From: Ctenosaura bakeri
Lineage: Eukaryota > Chordata > Lepidosauria > Squamata > Iguanidae
Reading direction: 5' to 3'
Assembly: GCA_948474755.1 (NCBI GenBank)
Contig: CAOLHI010000931.1
Location: 496,001 to 560,000, forward strand
Length of the DNA stretch: 64,000 nt
Shown: piece by piece, positions 52,840-64,000 of the stretch
Numbering within the stretch: position 1 is the first letter of the stretch
How the letters are laid out: every line of letters begins with the position of its first letter
Program-made: the position numbers and the translations under genes
The notes under the pieces: model-generated
What the model was told of the DNA's origin: nothing
Seen by the model: only the letters and a program-made list of their open reading frames with translations
Database searches by the model: none

Positions 52840-54370
52840 TATGTAGGGGTTCCCTAAGACTTGAAAATTATTTCTAGGATTCCTCCAAGGTGAAAACGTT
52901 GAGAGAGGCTTATCTAGCATACAGACATCTCTAGAAGGATAAGATAAGAAGAGCAAACCTGTTATCTGAGTTAAGTCAAAGAAGATGTGTGTCTGTGTTT
53001 GTGCATGCTTGTGTGTGTACAGAAGAATAGTACTTCCTATCTGAACAAAATTGGCCAGCAGCTCATCTAGGCAGTTGCCACTACCATTCCACTGCCCTGT
53101 TTTGCAGTAGCTTCTCGAATACTGTGTTAGGTTAGGCCCTGTTATATTCTGCACAGCAGGCCATAGGCTTGAATAAATAAATTACCTCTTGAAAAGCTGC
53201 TAGGGTTGCAATTCAGTGCATGGCACTGACAAATAATGAGAAACAATCTCTATATCAAAGAGATCCAAAAATAGACCAGGGCCAGGCACAAACACACAAT
53301 TGTAAAATTATTTGTCCTTGATCCCACACAGTATGTCAGAGGCAAAGTCAGGCCTCCTGCTTTGACTCTGGCACTCTTATCCTCTAGTCCACGTTGACTC
53401 TACAGCATGGTGTATATAAATTGCTTACAAATTGTTTGTCTTGCCTTTGCAGCAAGCTTGTAAGCAGGCCACACAATGTATTTCTTCTAAGTGAAAGGAA
53501 ATACCTGCAGCGTCTCCTTAGGTCTGACTGGACTGAACATTATTCATTATGTATTGGCCAGAACAGTTTACATAAGTCCCTTTTTAAACTTAAAAACATT
53601 TTAAAGGCCTACATGAATGCTATCATGCAGGACTTCAACAGAGAACACTGGGACATTTTTTTTAAACTATAAGATCACAAAATGTTATGAGCCTCAGGAC
53701 ATTGTCATATTACTCATACCCAGCTTTTGGGTGAATCGTTGTTTTGTGAAGTGTTTCTCCACACAGAAAATGTGAAAGACAGATAGAACACAACTGGATG
53801 CAATTCAGCCAACTGCAGCAGGCAGGCAGTTCTGAAAGACACACCTAGCAATTTTCACAGTGATGTCTCCCTGAACCAAAATTGGCAGCCATTTCATAGA
53901 ATTGATGCCTGGGAGCATTGCAAGACAGTGATTACCAACACATCAAGATTTGGAAGGGCCAAAAAAGATTTTTTAAAAAAGGGGGAGCGGGTAGTCAGTT
54001 TCCCTGCAAATGTTTTGTCTCTTCTGTTTGTCAATTCAATGCCCATAGATTCTACCCTAGTGAGATATTGCCTTTAAAAGCAAAAACAAAACCAGTGTTT
54101 TCCTCCTGTCTATTAGAAAAGTGTCCCCAATTTGAAACAACATGGATAGGCTGGCAGCATCCACTGACAAAAGGGGTTTTGCAGGTGCTTTGAAGAAATG
54201 GATTTCATCACCATCATTATTCTCAGGCTTGTTTGGAATCAGTCTGTATGCAGAAGAGTGATAACTGCTCTTCACATAATGGATCTGGCTGTGAAAGAGA
54301 ACCTTACTGTATGGGAGGGGCAGTAATTTTGCTATTGCTTTTCTTTTTTCTTTTTATAACTACTGGATGA
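52840..54370. other. No gene recognised
   Basis: No supported gene, RNA or repeat beyond chance open frames. Confidence 0.35.
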
Positions 54371-54375
54371 GCAGG

Positions 54376-54588
54376 GGCTTTTTCACACCACTATAATTCT
54401 ACTTTAGTTGCTGTGGCTGCACCATATGGAATCCTGAGGTCCACAGTTTGGTGACAGGTACTGGGGAGCTCTCTGGCTGAGAATTCTAAATACTGCTCTC
54501 TAAAATGCAAATCCCAGGATTCCATAGGATAGAACCAAGGCAGTTAAAATGGAATCATAGTGCTATAATTGTATAGTGTGAATGGGAC
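54376..54588. mobile_element. Palindromic Harbinger-type MITE, diverged
   Basis: GGCTTTTTCACACCACTATA and TTGTATAGTGTGAATGGGAC are the degenerate ends. The inner arms keep ATATGGAATCCTGAGG and CAGGATTCCATAGGAT. It is more decayed than the 48490 copy. Confidence 0.7.
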
Positions 54589-55214
54589 TCAGGAGAGTGC
54601 ATAGCCAGCAGTGGTGAAGATAACTTCACAGAACACTATTGTACAGAACAAAAGAAGATCTTATTCTTGCTCCAGTCCTAAAGATGTGAGTAACTGTGGT
54701 AACGTGAACAGCAGTTGGGAAAGAAAGGCAGGGCTTTCCTAGCAACACAGGCACACTCTTCACTAATGAGAAAGAGCTGCATTCATCTGCCTCTCTTTAA
54801 TGTAGCTCAAGCATCTTAGAAGAAGGCCATGAAGGAGATGAAACAGGATTGAAGGAATGGCCATGTAAACATGCAGTGGGCTTATGCGGCACAAAGTTGA
54901 TCAGATCATGGGAAATCCTCATTAGTCAATCAGCCAATTACTTAAGATGGTGATTCCAACTCAGGTTAGTGATTTTGAGCCCTGAGCCAATATCAAGTAG
55001 TGGTAGTAAAATGATGAGGATACAGCTAGTGAAGGAAGGGATTTATTCAAACAGAATCTTGAGATATTTTCCCTATGTATCTTCTGGTAGTGAAGCACCA
55101 AAAATGTCTTAAGTCAAGGGTAGGTCATTTTTGTGAGGCTCTGGGCCACTTTTCAGGCAGGGCGAGGACTTGAGGCCACAAGCCTAAGAGGCCTGGTTGA
55201 AGAGGAAGATAGGG

Positions 55215-55335
55215 CTTATTGTTATTTGCCATCAAGTGACTTTGATTTATGCCAACCTTATTACAGAGAGACCTCCATGATCCTCAGTCATCAACTGCCT
55301 TGCTCAAATCTTGCAAGCCCTGGGCAGTTGTGGCC
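55215..55335 (-). mobile_element. RTE/BovB LINE 3'-end fragment
   Basis: TTGTTATTTGCCATCAAGTG, ACCTCCATGATCCTCAGTCA and AACTGCCTTGCTCAAATCTT are the reversed 3' end of BovB, as at 31110 and 56820. Confidence 0.7.
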
Positions 55336-55399
55336 ACTTTGTGGGGGTGCTAGGTCAGGGCTATCCCAGCCTCTGGGATTTCAGAGCTAAAACCTGAGA

Positions 55400-56540
55400 C
55401 CTAGGAACAACCCTTTATTACCTTAAAAGGTGGGGGACCTTGGAGTCCACCAGCAGTGCCAGATTCTCCTTGGAAAGTGAGGAATTATTAGATCAGAGGA
55501 GACCTGCAAGAGGAGGATAATGGCAGGATCTTTTTACCTGTGCATACCAATACTAACTATAGAGAGGTCTCCAGTTAAAAGTTAGAAGAATATTTTATTA
55601 GAAATTGATGAACACACATGAGAAATCAAGCATTCTCGTGAACCATACAAGGCTATTGAAGAAAAAGGTGAGAAAGGTTGAATAGGGAAGCATTTTGGGT
55701 GGCAGGGGTGATTTTTACCAGTCCCAAAGCTGAAGATTGAAGTGAAGTGGCTCAAACAGGAATTTGAGGGCAACACAGAGGAATGGGAGTCTGATGTGTA
55801 ATGTGATGCCCAACATGCTAGCATGTTACAAATTTCCTGGGCTGGAGCTGGGGTTTTTATACTCTATTTTCTATCCTGAAGGTGTGTGTGTTAATTGCTT
55901 TCTGGCAGAGCAAACAAAAAGAGTCTGAAACAGGCTGATTGTCTTAACTTTAAGTGACAAAGCATAGGTGGGAGTCATGGCAGTCTCTTAATGACAAGGT
56001 CAGGTAAAGTGAATAGGGAAGATCACTGTAGGATAGGTACATAGCAGGGGTGCCTGACCGCTTCACCATGGCACTTTTGTCTTCTATTGTATTTGGAGGT
56101 TGGCTTCATGAGAGGATTAATATAAGGAGCTTCTGTCTAATCCTCTTGACTTTATGGCCTGGCCATGCTGAAGTCATCCTGACCTAGCACATGCTTAAAG
56201 CCAGTGTCCTGCTACCACATGTTTTCCCACCACAAGTGTCTAGTTTTATAAGAAAATGATATTTCTCACCAATTTTGCTATCCAGCAGGGCAAAGGGTAT
56301 AAGGTGTGGTAACACCTTTTGATGTCACAGGAGGCAGCTGTGGTGACATCATAAGGATGATGGGGTGAACTCCCATGATATCATTAAGCAGAGAACATTA
56401 AGCATCGTGTGCAGCTGCATAGAGTATATCATGATGTAAAAACTACCAAGTCTAACAAATGAAGGAAACATTCTATTCCCATCTCTCTTACTTTAAGGCA
56501 ATGCTCTCCCCTCTTGACCTGAGGACTAAAGAAGTCCTCA
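55400..56540. other. No gene recognised
   Basis: AATATTTTATTAGAAATTGA at 55590-55609 and the following sequence look like a possible reversed retroelement 3' end, but there is no second copy here to confirm it. Confidence 0.25.
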
Positions 56541-56655
56541 AGGCAAGGTATGAGATCTGGCAACCCGGCTTTGTTGATTGAATCAGTCCACCCGTAATGC
56601 AGTCTTCCTCTTTTCCTTCTGCCTCCCACTTTGCCAAGCATTATGGATCTCAACA
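56540..56655 (-). mobile_element. RTE/BovB LINE fragment
   Basis: The minus strand encodes IMLGKVGGRRKRGRLHYGW, the conserved pre-terminal block of BovB ORF2. It lies close to, but out of register with, the longer copy beginning at 56820, so it is a separate piece. Confidence 0.75.
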
Positions 56656-56819
56656 GACTTTTTAAAAATGACACAATACATAAGTAAAAATGGTCTGCTT
56701 TTTCATTTATATTATTATTTTATTACATTTTCTATATTTAACTTTCATTATTAACAAATAGCCCTCCCTAGTCAAACTTAATTAGGATTTGGAAACACTA
56801 ATTTCATTACTAGCAAAAT

Positions 56820-58400
56820 GTTGTTAATTGCCATCGAGTTGACTTTGACTTACGAAGAGGCCATCAAGTCACCCTGTCATCAACAGTCCTGCTCAGCTCT
56901 TTCAGATTCAGGACTGTGGCTTCTTTGATTGAGTCTACTCATCTGTAATGTGGTCTTCCTCTTTTTCCATTCCCTTCTATCTTACCAAGCATTGTAGTCT
57001 TTTCTGGTGAGTTATGTCTTCTCATTATATGTCCAAAGTACAACAGCCTCAGTTTAGTCATCTTGGCTTCTAGGGAGAGTATAGGCTTGATTTGCTCTAG
57101 GACCCATTTACTGGCCTTTTTAGCAGTCTACAGAATCTGTAGAACTCTTCTCCAGCACCACATTTCAGATGATTTTCTTCCTATCAGCTTTCTTCATTGT
57201 CCAGCTTTCACAACCATACACAGAAATTAGAAATACACTGTCATGGACAGTTCCTTTCTTAGTATTCAGCAATGTATCACTACGCTTCAGGATCTTGTCT
57301 AGCTCCTTCATAGCTGCCTTTCCAAGTCCTAGTCTTCTACTGTATGGTATGGAAAATCTTAAACTGTTTCAATGTCTTTGTCTACTTTAAAGTGATATAA
57401 GTTATCACTGGTCATTGTTTTTGTTTTCTTAATGTGCAACTATGAATCTGTCTTTATACTGTCTTTCTTGACTTTTTTCAGTAATCATTCAAAGACTTTG
57501 CTATTTTTTGTTAGTAGTATGGTGTCATCTCCATATTTTAAATTATTGATATTCCTTCCTCCAATTTTCATGCCTCCTTCCTCTGAGTCTAATCCTGCTT
57601 TATGTATATGTTCAGCATACAAGTTAAACAGATAGGGTGATAAAATGGAGACTTGCCTTGCCCCTTGCCAATTGGAAATCATTCTCTTTTTCCATACTCT
57701 GTCCTGATGGTAGCCTCTTATCCTGACTACAGGTTAAGCATCAGGACAATCAAATGTTGTGGCACATCCATAACTTTTTATGATCTATACAATCAAAGGT
57801 TTTGCTATAACCTATAAAGCATAGACTGATTTTCTTTGAAATTCTTTAAGGTACTCCATAATCCAATGCATATTTGCAATATGATCCCTAGTGCCTCTTC
57901 ATTTCCTGACACCCCAACTTGGATATCTGGCATTTCTTTCTCTATATGTGGTAAAAGTCTGTGTTGTAGAATTTTTTTGCATCATTTTGCTTGCATGGGA
58001 ATTTAATGCAATGGTTATGTGGTTACTGCAGTCCCTGGTGTCCCCTTTCTTGGGAGTTGGAATGTATGTTGAGCATTTCCAATCCGTGGGCCATTCTTTT
58101 CCATATCTGCTCATAGATTTTAGCTAGAATTAGAGTGGAGTCTATCTCTGTAGCCTGAAGCAGCTCTATTGGTATGCCATCTGTTCCTGGTGATTTATTT
58201 CTCCAGGTGCTCTGATTGCAGCTTCCACTTCACTTTCTAAAACTGGAGGTTTATCATCATATGGTTCTTCCTTGAATTAATCAGTCATCCTTTCATCTCT
58301 TTTATATACTTCTTCAGTGTGTTATGCAATTCCTCATTTATTATTATTATTAAATTTATCTTTATATTTGAACCTGAAGTGTATTTAAATTGACTTTAAT
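56820..58400 (-). mobile_element. RTE/BovB LINE, longest RT-containing copy
   Basis: The minus strand reads in order: KKGDTRDCSNHITIALNSHA, SILSPYLFNLYAEHIHKAGL, GGMKIGGRNINNLKYGDDTI (catalytic YGDD) and the distal C-terminal region, ending with a 3' end at about 56820 (GTTGTTAATTGCCATCGAGT on the plus strand). Stops and frameshifts separate the blocks. The endonuclease is missing. Unlike the copies at 31, 41 and 49 kb it has no inserted Harbinger element, so it can serve as an empty-site reference. Confidence 0.88.
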
Positions 58401-60170
58401 ATGATATTGACCATGATATTTATTGTTCTATTGACCATAGCACATTTAACTCTTTTCCCCACAGACTACAGTGTACTTAGTGATTTGTTGCTGACTTTGG
58501 CAGGAAATTGATATTATCAGGGTTTTTTTTTCCCCCAAAAGAAATCTGGAGATCAGCAAAAAGAGCTGGGGGTAGTCCTCAGTGCACATTGGCCAACTCT
58601 GGTCTAGGGGTTGCAATAGCTGTGTGCTATCTGGAACACCATAATCTGTCTGCTTTCTTTCCTATTCGTTAGAAGCATACATTTGCTATAATATAGAAGG
58701 AGCATGAGGCATTCATTTTACACAGGTTGCTGATATTTATGACCCCCCAGACACATACTTCAGGGAGAGGCATAAGCCACCTGTCAACGATTCTTGCTCT
58801 TCTATGGCACATACTTCCTTTTGCCACAACAATGTCAGCAAAGTTCCATTAGGAATACCTGTATACATGTATGTATGCATGCATTTGTTAGAATTATAAC
58901 CCACTTTTCTCCCAATATCGGACACAAAGTGGCTTACAATACAATGCATCAAATAATGTATTGTACATTCAAAAAAAATTCAAGTGACATCACTAGCACT
59001 TCCAAGCCTCCAAAATACAGCTGCAAAATATAATAGAACAGGACAGAATACAATAATAATAAAGATACTACAAAGCATGTTATGTAAATTGTGTTATTAC
59101 AGGGTTGTGATTATTGTAACCAAGCAAGCACACACAGCAGCAACAACAAATCAAACTCACAAGCCAAATGAGCAAATCAAAAGCCATTCACAGCTTTTTT
59201 TTTGTCTTCCAAATGTTCTGCTGTGCCTTTTAGATGCTGAGGCTGCAGAAACAGTAGATGGTGCTGTGGGAGTGCTCCTGAAGATAAAAGGGTGGAATTG
59301 TTTTCAACAGTAACAAAAGCTGGCAGCTAGGACGTCCTTCTTCCCACTGCAAGTGGGCCTAGTAATGGATGAAGGCTTTAAGACAGAGGATAGATTTCCA
59401 GTTTCTATTTGTTCCTAAGCAAGCAATCTCATCCAATAACATAACTAATACAACCTTCTTCAGTGGATTGATTCTTCTGCATTGCATTATCATCTCATGG
59501 TAGGGCTTTTACATTACTACTGGATTTTGGCTGAATAGGGTTCTCAGTTATGGTCCAGATGCCTTTATAAATACTCAAGTATTTATTGCTTTGCTTTAAA
59601 AAAACAAACAGTTCCTTTCCCCACTCTTTGTATTGGTTACTTTTTTTAGACACTGCATCTGGATTTGGTCTGCATTGTGGAAATTTTTGGGAAAAAAACA
59701 CTCTCTGGCTTGGATCCAAAGAATCAGTGCAGCAGCAGCAGATGAATTTGTGTTTTGCCATGGATTGTCTTACACAAGAATGGTAGCTGCCTTATTACAG
59801 TGAAGTACTACAATCTACTTGGGATCTGTTACAATCTAAAATGGTGACTAAAGGAAAATATACAGTTTATAAGAAAACCCTACGAAAGTCATGGGGTTGC
59901 CTAAGTTGACAGGCAACTTGCAGGCACAGACACACATGATAGACAGACAGACAGACAGACACCAGTGGGTCATGCATAGAAGGTCATGAGAATTACCTTA
60001 TGCAAGGTCATACTCAAGAATTTGCAGAAAAAGTAGAAGCCCTCTAGATTAGGGGTCATTTTTTCCATCAGATGCTACGTCAGTCCTTTCAAGAATGGAA
60101 CAGGCTTTCCACTCTGGGCGGACAGATACAAAATGAGGCAGAGCTCCCAGTGTTTCATCATTGTGTAGAA
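58400..60170. other. No gene recognised
   Basis: LINE-tail-like text at 58880-58950 (CCCACTTTTCTCCCAATATC then AAAGTGGCTTACAATAC). A perfect (ACAG)n tract lies at 59940-59962. Otherwise unrecognised. Confidence 0.35.
59940..59962. repeat. (ACAG)n microsatellite
   Basis: GATAGACAGACAGACAGACA tract of about five units. Confidence 0.9.
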
Positions 60171-60937
60171 GAAGGCATTTCATTTTTTTTTAAATTAAGT
60201 TTTAAGAAAATAATAAAGGCAAAACAGACTAAACAACATTTATCTATAACTAAAATTACAAAATATAAGCAAATAAAGAAAAAAGAAAAAGGAGTACTGC
60301 ATGTCAACAGTTGTATGTTATAACCTTATCTCAATCTGTCTAATTTCCCTACTAAGCTACACACTTCTTCCTATTACCACTAAATTACTAATAGTCAAAT
60401 CCAGCAACAATCAAGTCATCCTTATCTTTCCTCAGAAAGTCCATAAGGCATTTTCACTCCAGAAGAGGAAATTTCACATTAGCTCTGAAATGAGATCTGT
60501 CCTCATTGGCATCTGGCCACCTTTTTCTCTCTGTCAGAATGGCACCTTTCAACCCAGCCTTGAAGAGGGGAAACAAAGTAGATGGTAGGAGAGAAGGAGG
60601 AGAAGTCTCCCTGCAAGTAGTATCTTCAGAGTTCTGGTGAGAGCAATCAGGCCCTCTGCCAGCAAAGAGAGAGAGAGAAAGAACACAGAAGAAGGATCAT
60701 GAGGGGAACCTTTTCTGACAGACTGGGAAGGTCAGGCTGCCCAGGTTTGGCTTTAGCTAGCCCCTTCAGCAGAATCTCTCCCTCCCCCCACAGCAATGTA
60801 GCCCTAGATGGAAAAAAGGACTCCATATTTATTGTCCTTTACTGTAAAGGATATCTAATTCTCCTTAAGAGCCATCTTCACATTACTCAGGTTGCTGGCA
60901 GTGAACAAGCTCCAGTTGGCCCGCTTTCAGAGCCTAA

Positions 60938-61126
60938 GGCCATTTCAGCACTAGACTGTTACAGTGCTATTATTGCACGTTCAGCTTCCTGTGGAATTCT
61001 GGGGTTTGTAGTTTACTGAGGCCCAAGAGCTCTCTGGTTGAGACTTCGAAAGGCCCCTCCTTAAACTCCAAATCCCAGGATTCCATAGAAAATAGAACAA
61101 GAGCACAGTGTAGTGCAGAAATGACC
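60938..61126. mobile_element. Palindromic Harbinger-type MITE, 189 bp
   Basis: GGCCATTTCAGCACTAGACT and CAGTGTAGTGCAGAAATGAC (then C) are the inverted ends. A perfect TAA duplication flanks it (60935-60937, 61127-61129). The inner arms (TTCCTGTGGAATTCTGGGGT against CCCAGGATTCCATAG) are partly deleted on the right. Confidence 0.87.
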
Positions 61127-61129
61127 TAA

Positions 61130-62320
61130 GCATAGTTCCACCTTCATACAAAAGGAAGAGGCTATTCCTTCTTCCCCATCAAAGGCATCCTGTAAAAATG
61201 TCAGCAGCCAAGAGCTTGGGATCAAAGCCATGGAGCTGTAATCTGAAAAGTGATCTGACAAGCTCTTTTTAAAGATTGGTTAGAGGCTGTTGTGGTTGCA
61301 TGATATACTGTGGAAACAGATGTGTGCCCTTTTGCACAGAAATGCAGCTACTCCCCACCTCTGCCATGTGCTATGATAGCCACATGCCTTCACTCAGGAC
61401 AATCCTGGCAGGAGGTCCAGGGGCCAATTATCTGCCCATGGGACCTTTCAGGGGCTGGTTGGACTACCAAAAAACACCCCAAACACAAAAGACAAAGCTA
61501 GGAGTGGTCAAAAATCATCAATCTGTTTAAATGGTAAATTGTGGCTCCTGGGGTCTTCCAAGGCAGGCAATTCTCCCTTGTCAAGAGGGGTAGGAAAACG
61601 GTGCTCTGTGACATCTGGATGAGTCAATTCCCACAAAAGCAGTCTTGGGGATGCCTTTTGCCTATCCTGCCCAAACCTTCCGCCATCCCACAGTGACAAA
61701 AAATGAGGTGAGTATTTTTCCTTTGTTTTGCATTCTTCTAGTCAGCAGGAAGGTAACGTGGAGGCCCATCTGGAGAAATTCTAGCCGGTTAGCAGCTCTA
61801 AAAAAAGTTGCATAGGACTTCAGCCTCTTGTGAATCAGACTTCATTAATGAGATATATGTGTTGACCTGTGTTACTAAACTCACTTGCATTCCGAGCAAT
61901 CCTTTGCTCCTGTCCTCCTTTCCATGCTCCCTGTCCTACAGAGCTGAACACAGAAGAGCTTTCTAGCTGACTTGCTCCAATAAGTTCTTCCTTTACTGTG
62001 GAGACACAGTGCAAGCGGGCAAATAATTTGGAAGCAAGTGACCCGTGAGCCATGGGCGCACTTCAAAGAAGAGCGCTGTGCTGTGGATAATAAAGATTGG
62101 TTTCAGACAAGGCTGCCACAGCACCGCAAAAAAGACAGCAAGTGCAAGCAAAGCACAAAGTGCACAAGGGACGAGCCTGAATGAATGGCCTCTTACATGG
62201 AAGCTGGAAGCCTCAGAGAACTGGAAGTGCAGGTTAAGAACGGATATGTCCTGTCCACCTGTGCCAACAATAGTGAATTTATTGTTTGTCACTGAAAGAA
62301 GCAACAACTATTGCTTTTCA
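61130..62320. other. No gene recognised
   Basis: No supported gene. Open frames at 61835-62329 overlap on both strands and show no domain. Confidence 0.35.
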
Positions 62321-62331
62321 GTATGTTAGAC

Positions 62332-62453
62332 CAGGACTGGGCAACCCGTAGCCCTCTGGATTTTGTTGGACTGTAACTCCCATAATCCTTTGCCATTGGT
62401 CATGGTGGCTATGGCTGATGGGAGTTGTAGACCAAAAACAACTGCCTAGCCTG
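62332..62453. mobile_element. Short hAT-type MITE, best-preserved copy
   Basis: CAGGACTGGGCAACCCGTAG opens the element and TGCCTAGCCTG closes it. Between them TTGTTGGACTGTAACTCCCA pairs with TGATGGGAGTTGTAGACCAA. The terminus resembles the CAGGG-TGGGCAA ends of hAT elements such as 2785-3196. An 8-bp duplication is not convincing. Confidence 0.7.
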
Positions 62454-62580
62454 GTATAAATATAAACTGTCTGCTGTAGTAGGCAACGATAAACTTTAGT
62501 GTGCTGTGTTAAAACTAGATTGGGTGCAACTTTTGTTATCTGATCTATAAATGTGTGATAAGTTCCTTGGACTAACCTGT

Positions 62581-62794
62581 GGCCCTTTCGCACTACAAAA
62601 TTAAGGCACTATAATTCTTCCTTAACCACATGGTTCCATCCTGTGGAATCCTGGGGTTGGCAGTTTAGGAAAGGTATTTAGTGTTCTCACCAAAGCATGA
62701 ACCTCAGGATTCTATAAGATGTATGGAATCTTATGGAATCCATAACTGTTAAAGTGGAATCATTATGCTATAACTGCACAGTCTGAAATGGCCC
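62581..62794. mobile_element. Palindromic Harbinger-type MITE, diverged
   Basis: GGCCCTTTCGCACTACAAAA and TGCACAGTCTGAAATGGCCC are the ends. The inner arms keep CATCCTGTGGAATCCTGGGG and CCTCAGGATTCTATAAGATG. The left terminus carries the GGCCCTTT of the autonomous element rather than the GGCCATTT common in this MITE family. Confidence 0.75.
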
Positions 62795-62799
62795 TTGTA

Positions 62800-63430
62800 T
62801 GAAGTGCAGGTCTATCACGTCCAGAAGAGCTATCAGCAGAGCAGCTTATTTATCATATACATACTCAAAATATTCTCCAAAGCAGAGGAGAGGAACCTCT
62901 GGACCCTAGGCCTAATCCATATCACAGAGGTTCCTCATCCAGCCCATGAGGGGCTAGAGGAAGCCTTTCTGCCTCTCCCACAAGCCTTGTCCTCAAACCC
63001 ATATCCTCTTTGAGCAGGGAGATTCCCCCAATTGCTACCTGCCTGCCTTCCCAATTCAGAGAGTGAGCACCACTCAGAGGAATGGAAGATGGAACAAGCC
63101 TGTTTTCTGCTGCTCCAGAGACTAGGACACAGAGCAATGGCTTAAAATTTCAGGAAAAGAGATTCCATCTAAACATTGGAAAGTACTACCTGACAGTAAG
63201 AGCAATTTGACAGTGGGATATGATGCCTTGGGGTGTGGTGGAGTCTCCTTCTTTGGAAGTTTTTAAACAGAAGCTGGATGGCCATCTGTCAGAAATGCTT
63301 TGATTGTGTATTCCTGCATTGCAGGGGGCTGGACTCAATGGCCATCATTTCCACCTCTTTGATTTTATTAATCTAGTCTTTGTTTCCAGTCTCTGCTTGG
63401 AACTAACAGCCAGAGTGCCTGTGTACCAAC
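62800..63430. other. No gene recognised
   Basis: GGGATATGATGCCTTGGGGT then GTGGTGGAGTCTCCTTCTTT and the following ATTGCAGGGGGCTGGACTCA resemble a widespread reptile LINE/SINE 3' region, but I cannot fix its class or ends. Confidence 0.35.
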
Positions 63431-63439
63431 ATGATGGCT

Positions 63440-63640
63440 GGAGTGTTAAAATGGGACTTGGGAGTTCCCACTTAGCCAAGAAACTCACTGGGTGACATTG
63501 GGCCAATCACTTTCTCTCAGCCTGACCTACCTCACAGGTTGTTATGAAAATAAAGTGTAGGGAGGAGAGCCAGGTTTGCCATCTCAAGCTCATTGAAGCA
63601 GAGGCAGAGTAACTAAAGTAAATGTAACTAAAGAATAAAT
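63440..63640 (+). mobile_element. tRNA-derived SINE of the 'cacagggttgttgtgagga' type
   Basis: CACTGGGTGACATTGGGCCA, ATCACTTTCTCTCAGCCTGA and CCTACCTCACAGGTTGTTAT are the diagnostic central modules, followed by ATGAAAATAAAGTG and GAGGAGAGCCAGGTTTGCCA. It ends in an AAATAATAAA-type tail. It shares the central block with the Sauria SINEs but not their BovB-like tail. Confidence 0.7.
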
Positions 63641-64000
63641 AATAAAATGTGGATTTAATCAAGATTAGTTAGAGTAGACTAACTGAAAGATGTAGGATGT
63701 CAGTTCTTTATGAATAACTTACGAATCATTGATTTCAGTGGGTCTATCACAACTACTTTAGATCACATTGATTTTATTGGCCTGTTTAAACCTTGACTAA
63801 ATCTGGATTCAAACTAAAGTCTTTAAAATAATGTATTTAGAAAGCGGACATAAATAATTGGCTGGCTCTCTTTATGCTAGCAGAAGCTCACAAAAATGTG
63901 GAGGATCCTGAGAAGGTGAAAAGGCAGTACTCTGGAAGAAGATGGCATCCTGCCACCATTCTGCCTTGGACATGGTATAAACAGCTCCCAGAAAAGCTAG

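Noticed and set aside
52456..53154. Overlapping 60-163 aa frames on both strands
   Set aside because: They lie in or beside the 456-bp Harbinger MITE and contain no conserved domain.
59939..59963. CRISPR-like short repeats
   Set aside because: It is a simple ACAG microsatellite. No spaced direct repeats of CRISPR form occur anywhere, as expected in a vertebrate genome.

Overview
The window is vertebrate nuclear DNA, most likely from a squamate reptile (a lizard). It is AT-leaning and intron- or desert-like. It carries a squamate-typical repeat set: several 5'-truncated RTE/BovB LINEs ending in CAACAACAA-type tails, tRNA-derived SINEs sharing the BovB-type tail (Sauria type), SINEs with a 5S-rRNA-derived head, L2-clade LINE fragments, hAT and Tigger-like MITEs, and many Harbinger-type MITEs. 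I found no host exon, tRNA gene or rRNA gene that I can support. Nearly all short open frames are chance or repeat-derived.

The outstanding object is a complete PIF/Harbinger DNA transposon at 32454-37290 (4,837 bp). It has matching terminal inverted repeats (GGCCCTTTTCACACGGGG) and a 3-bp TTA target duplication. Its transposase gene on the + strand (two predicted exons, 32827-33393 and 34050-34757, 424 aa) keeps an intact D-D35E catalytic core and a good poly(A) signal. On the opposite strand, converging on the transposase, is a partly resolved second gene: a basic first exon at 37123-36857 with an in-frame 54-bp tandem duplication, and a poly(A) signal at 34938-34933. I could not find a Myb/SANT domain in it, which is the usual second product of Harbinger elements.

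Layout. 1-9 kb: Sauria SINE, two hAT-type elements, an L2 fragment and a ~300-bp unclassified repeat. 9-18 kb: an inverted-repeat MITE, 5S- and tRNA-derived SINEs, a GAAA microsatellite, a G-quadruplex tract, a 404-bp Harbinger MITE and L2. 18-26 kb: mostly unrecognised sequence. 26-27 kb: a Tigger-like MITE containing a 432-bp Harbinger MITE. 28-30 kb: hAT MITE fragments. 31.1-37.3 kb: a BovB tail broken by a second 432-bp Harbinger MITE, then a 178-bp palindromic MITE, then the autonomous Harbinger. 38-43 kb: Tigger-like MITE, 5S-SINE, a mirrored TAA/TTA repeat, and a BovB RT fragment broken by a 399-bp Harbinger MITE. 46-52 kb: palindromic MITEs and another BovB broken by one of them. 52-58 kb: a 456-bp Harbinger MITE and a fourth BovB. 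58-64 kb: two more palindromic MITEs, a hAT MITE and a SINE.

The insertions give a relative order: L2 and BovB are the older substrate, and the Harbinger-type elements landed in them later. At least eight Harbinger-type insertions keep recognisable 3-bp duplications (TTA, TAG, TAA, AAT, or one base off). Element calls rest on visible termini, internal similarity between copies and remembered family motifs. No database search was possible.
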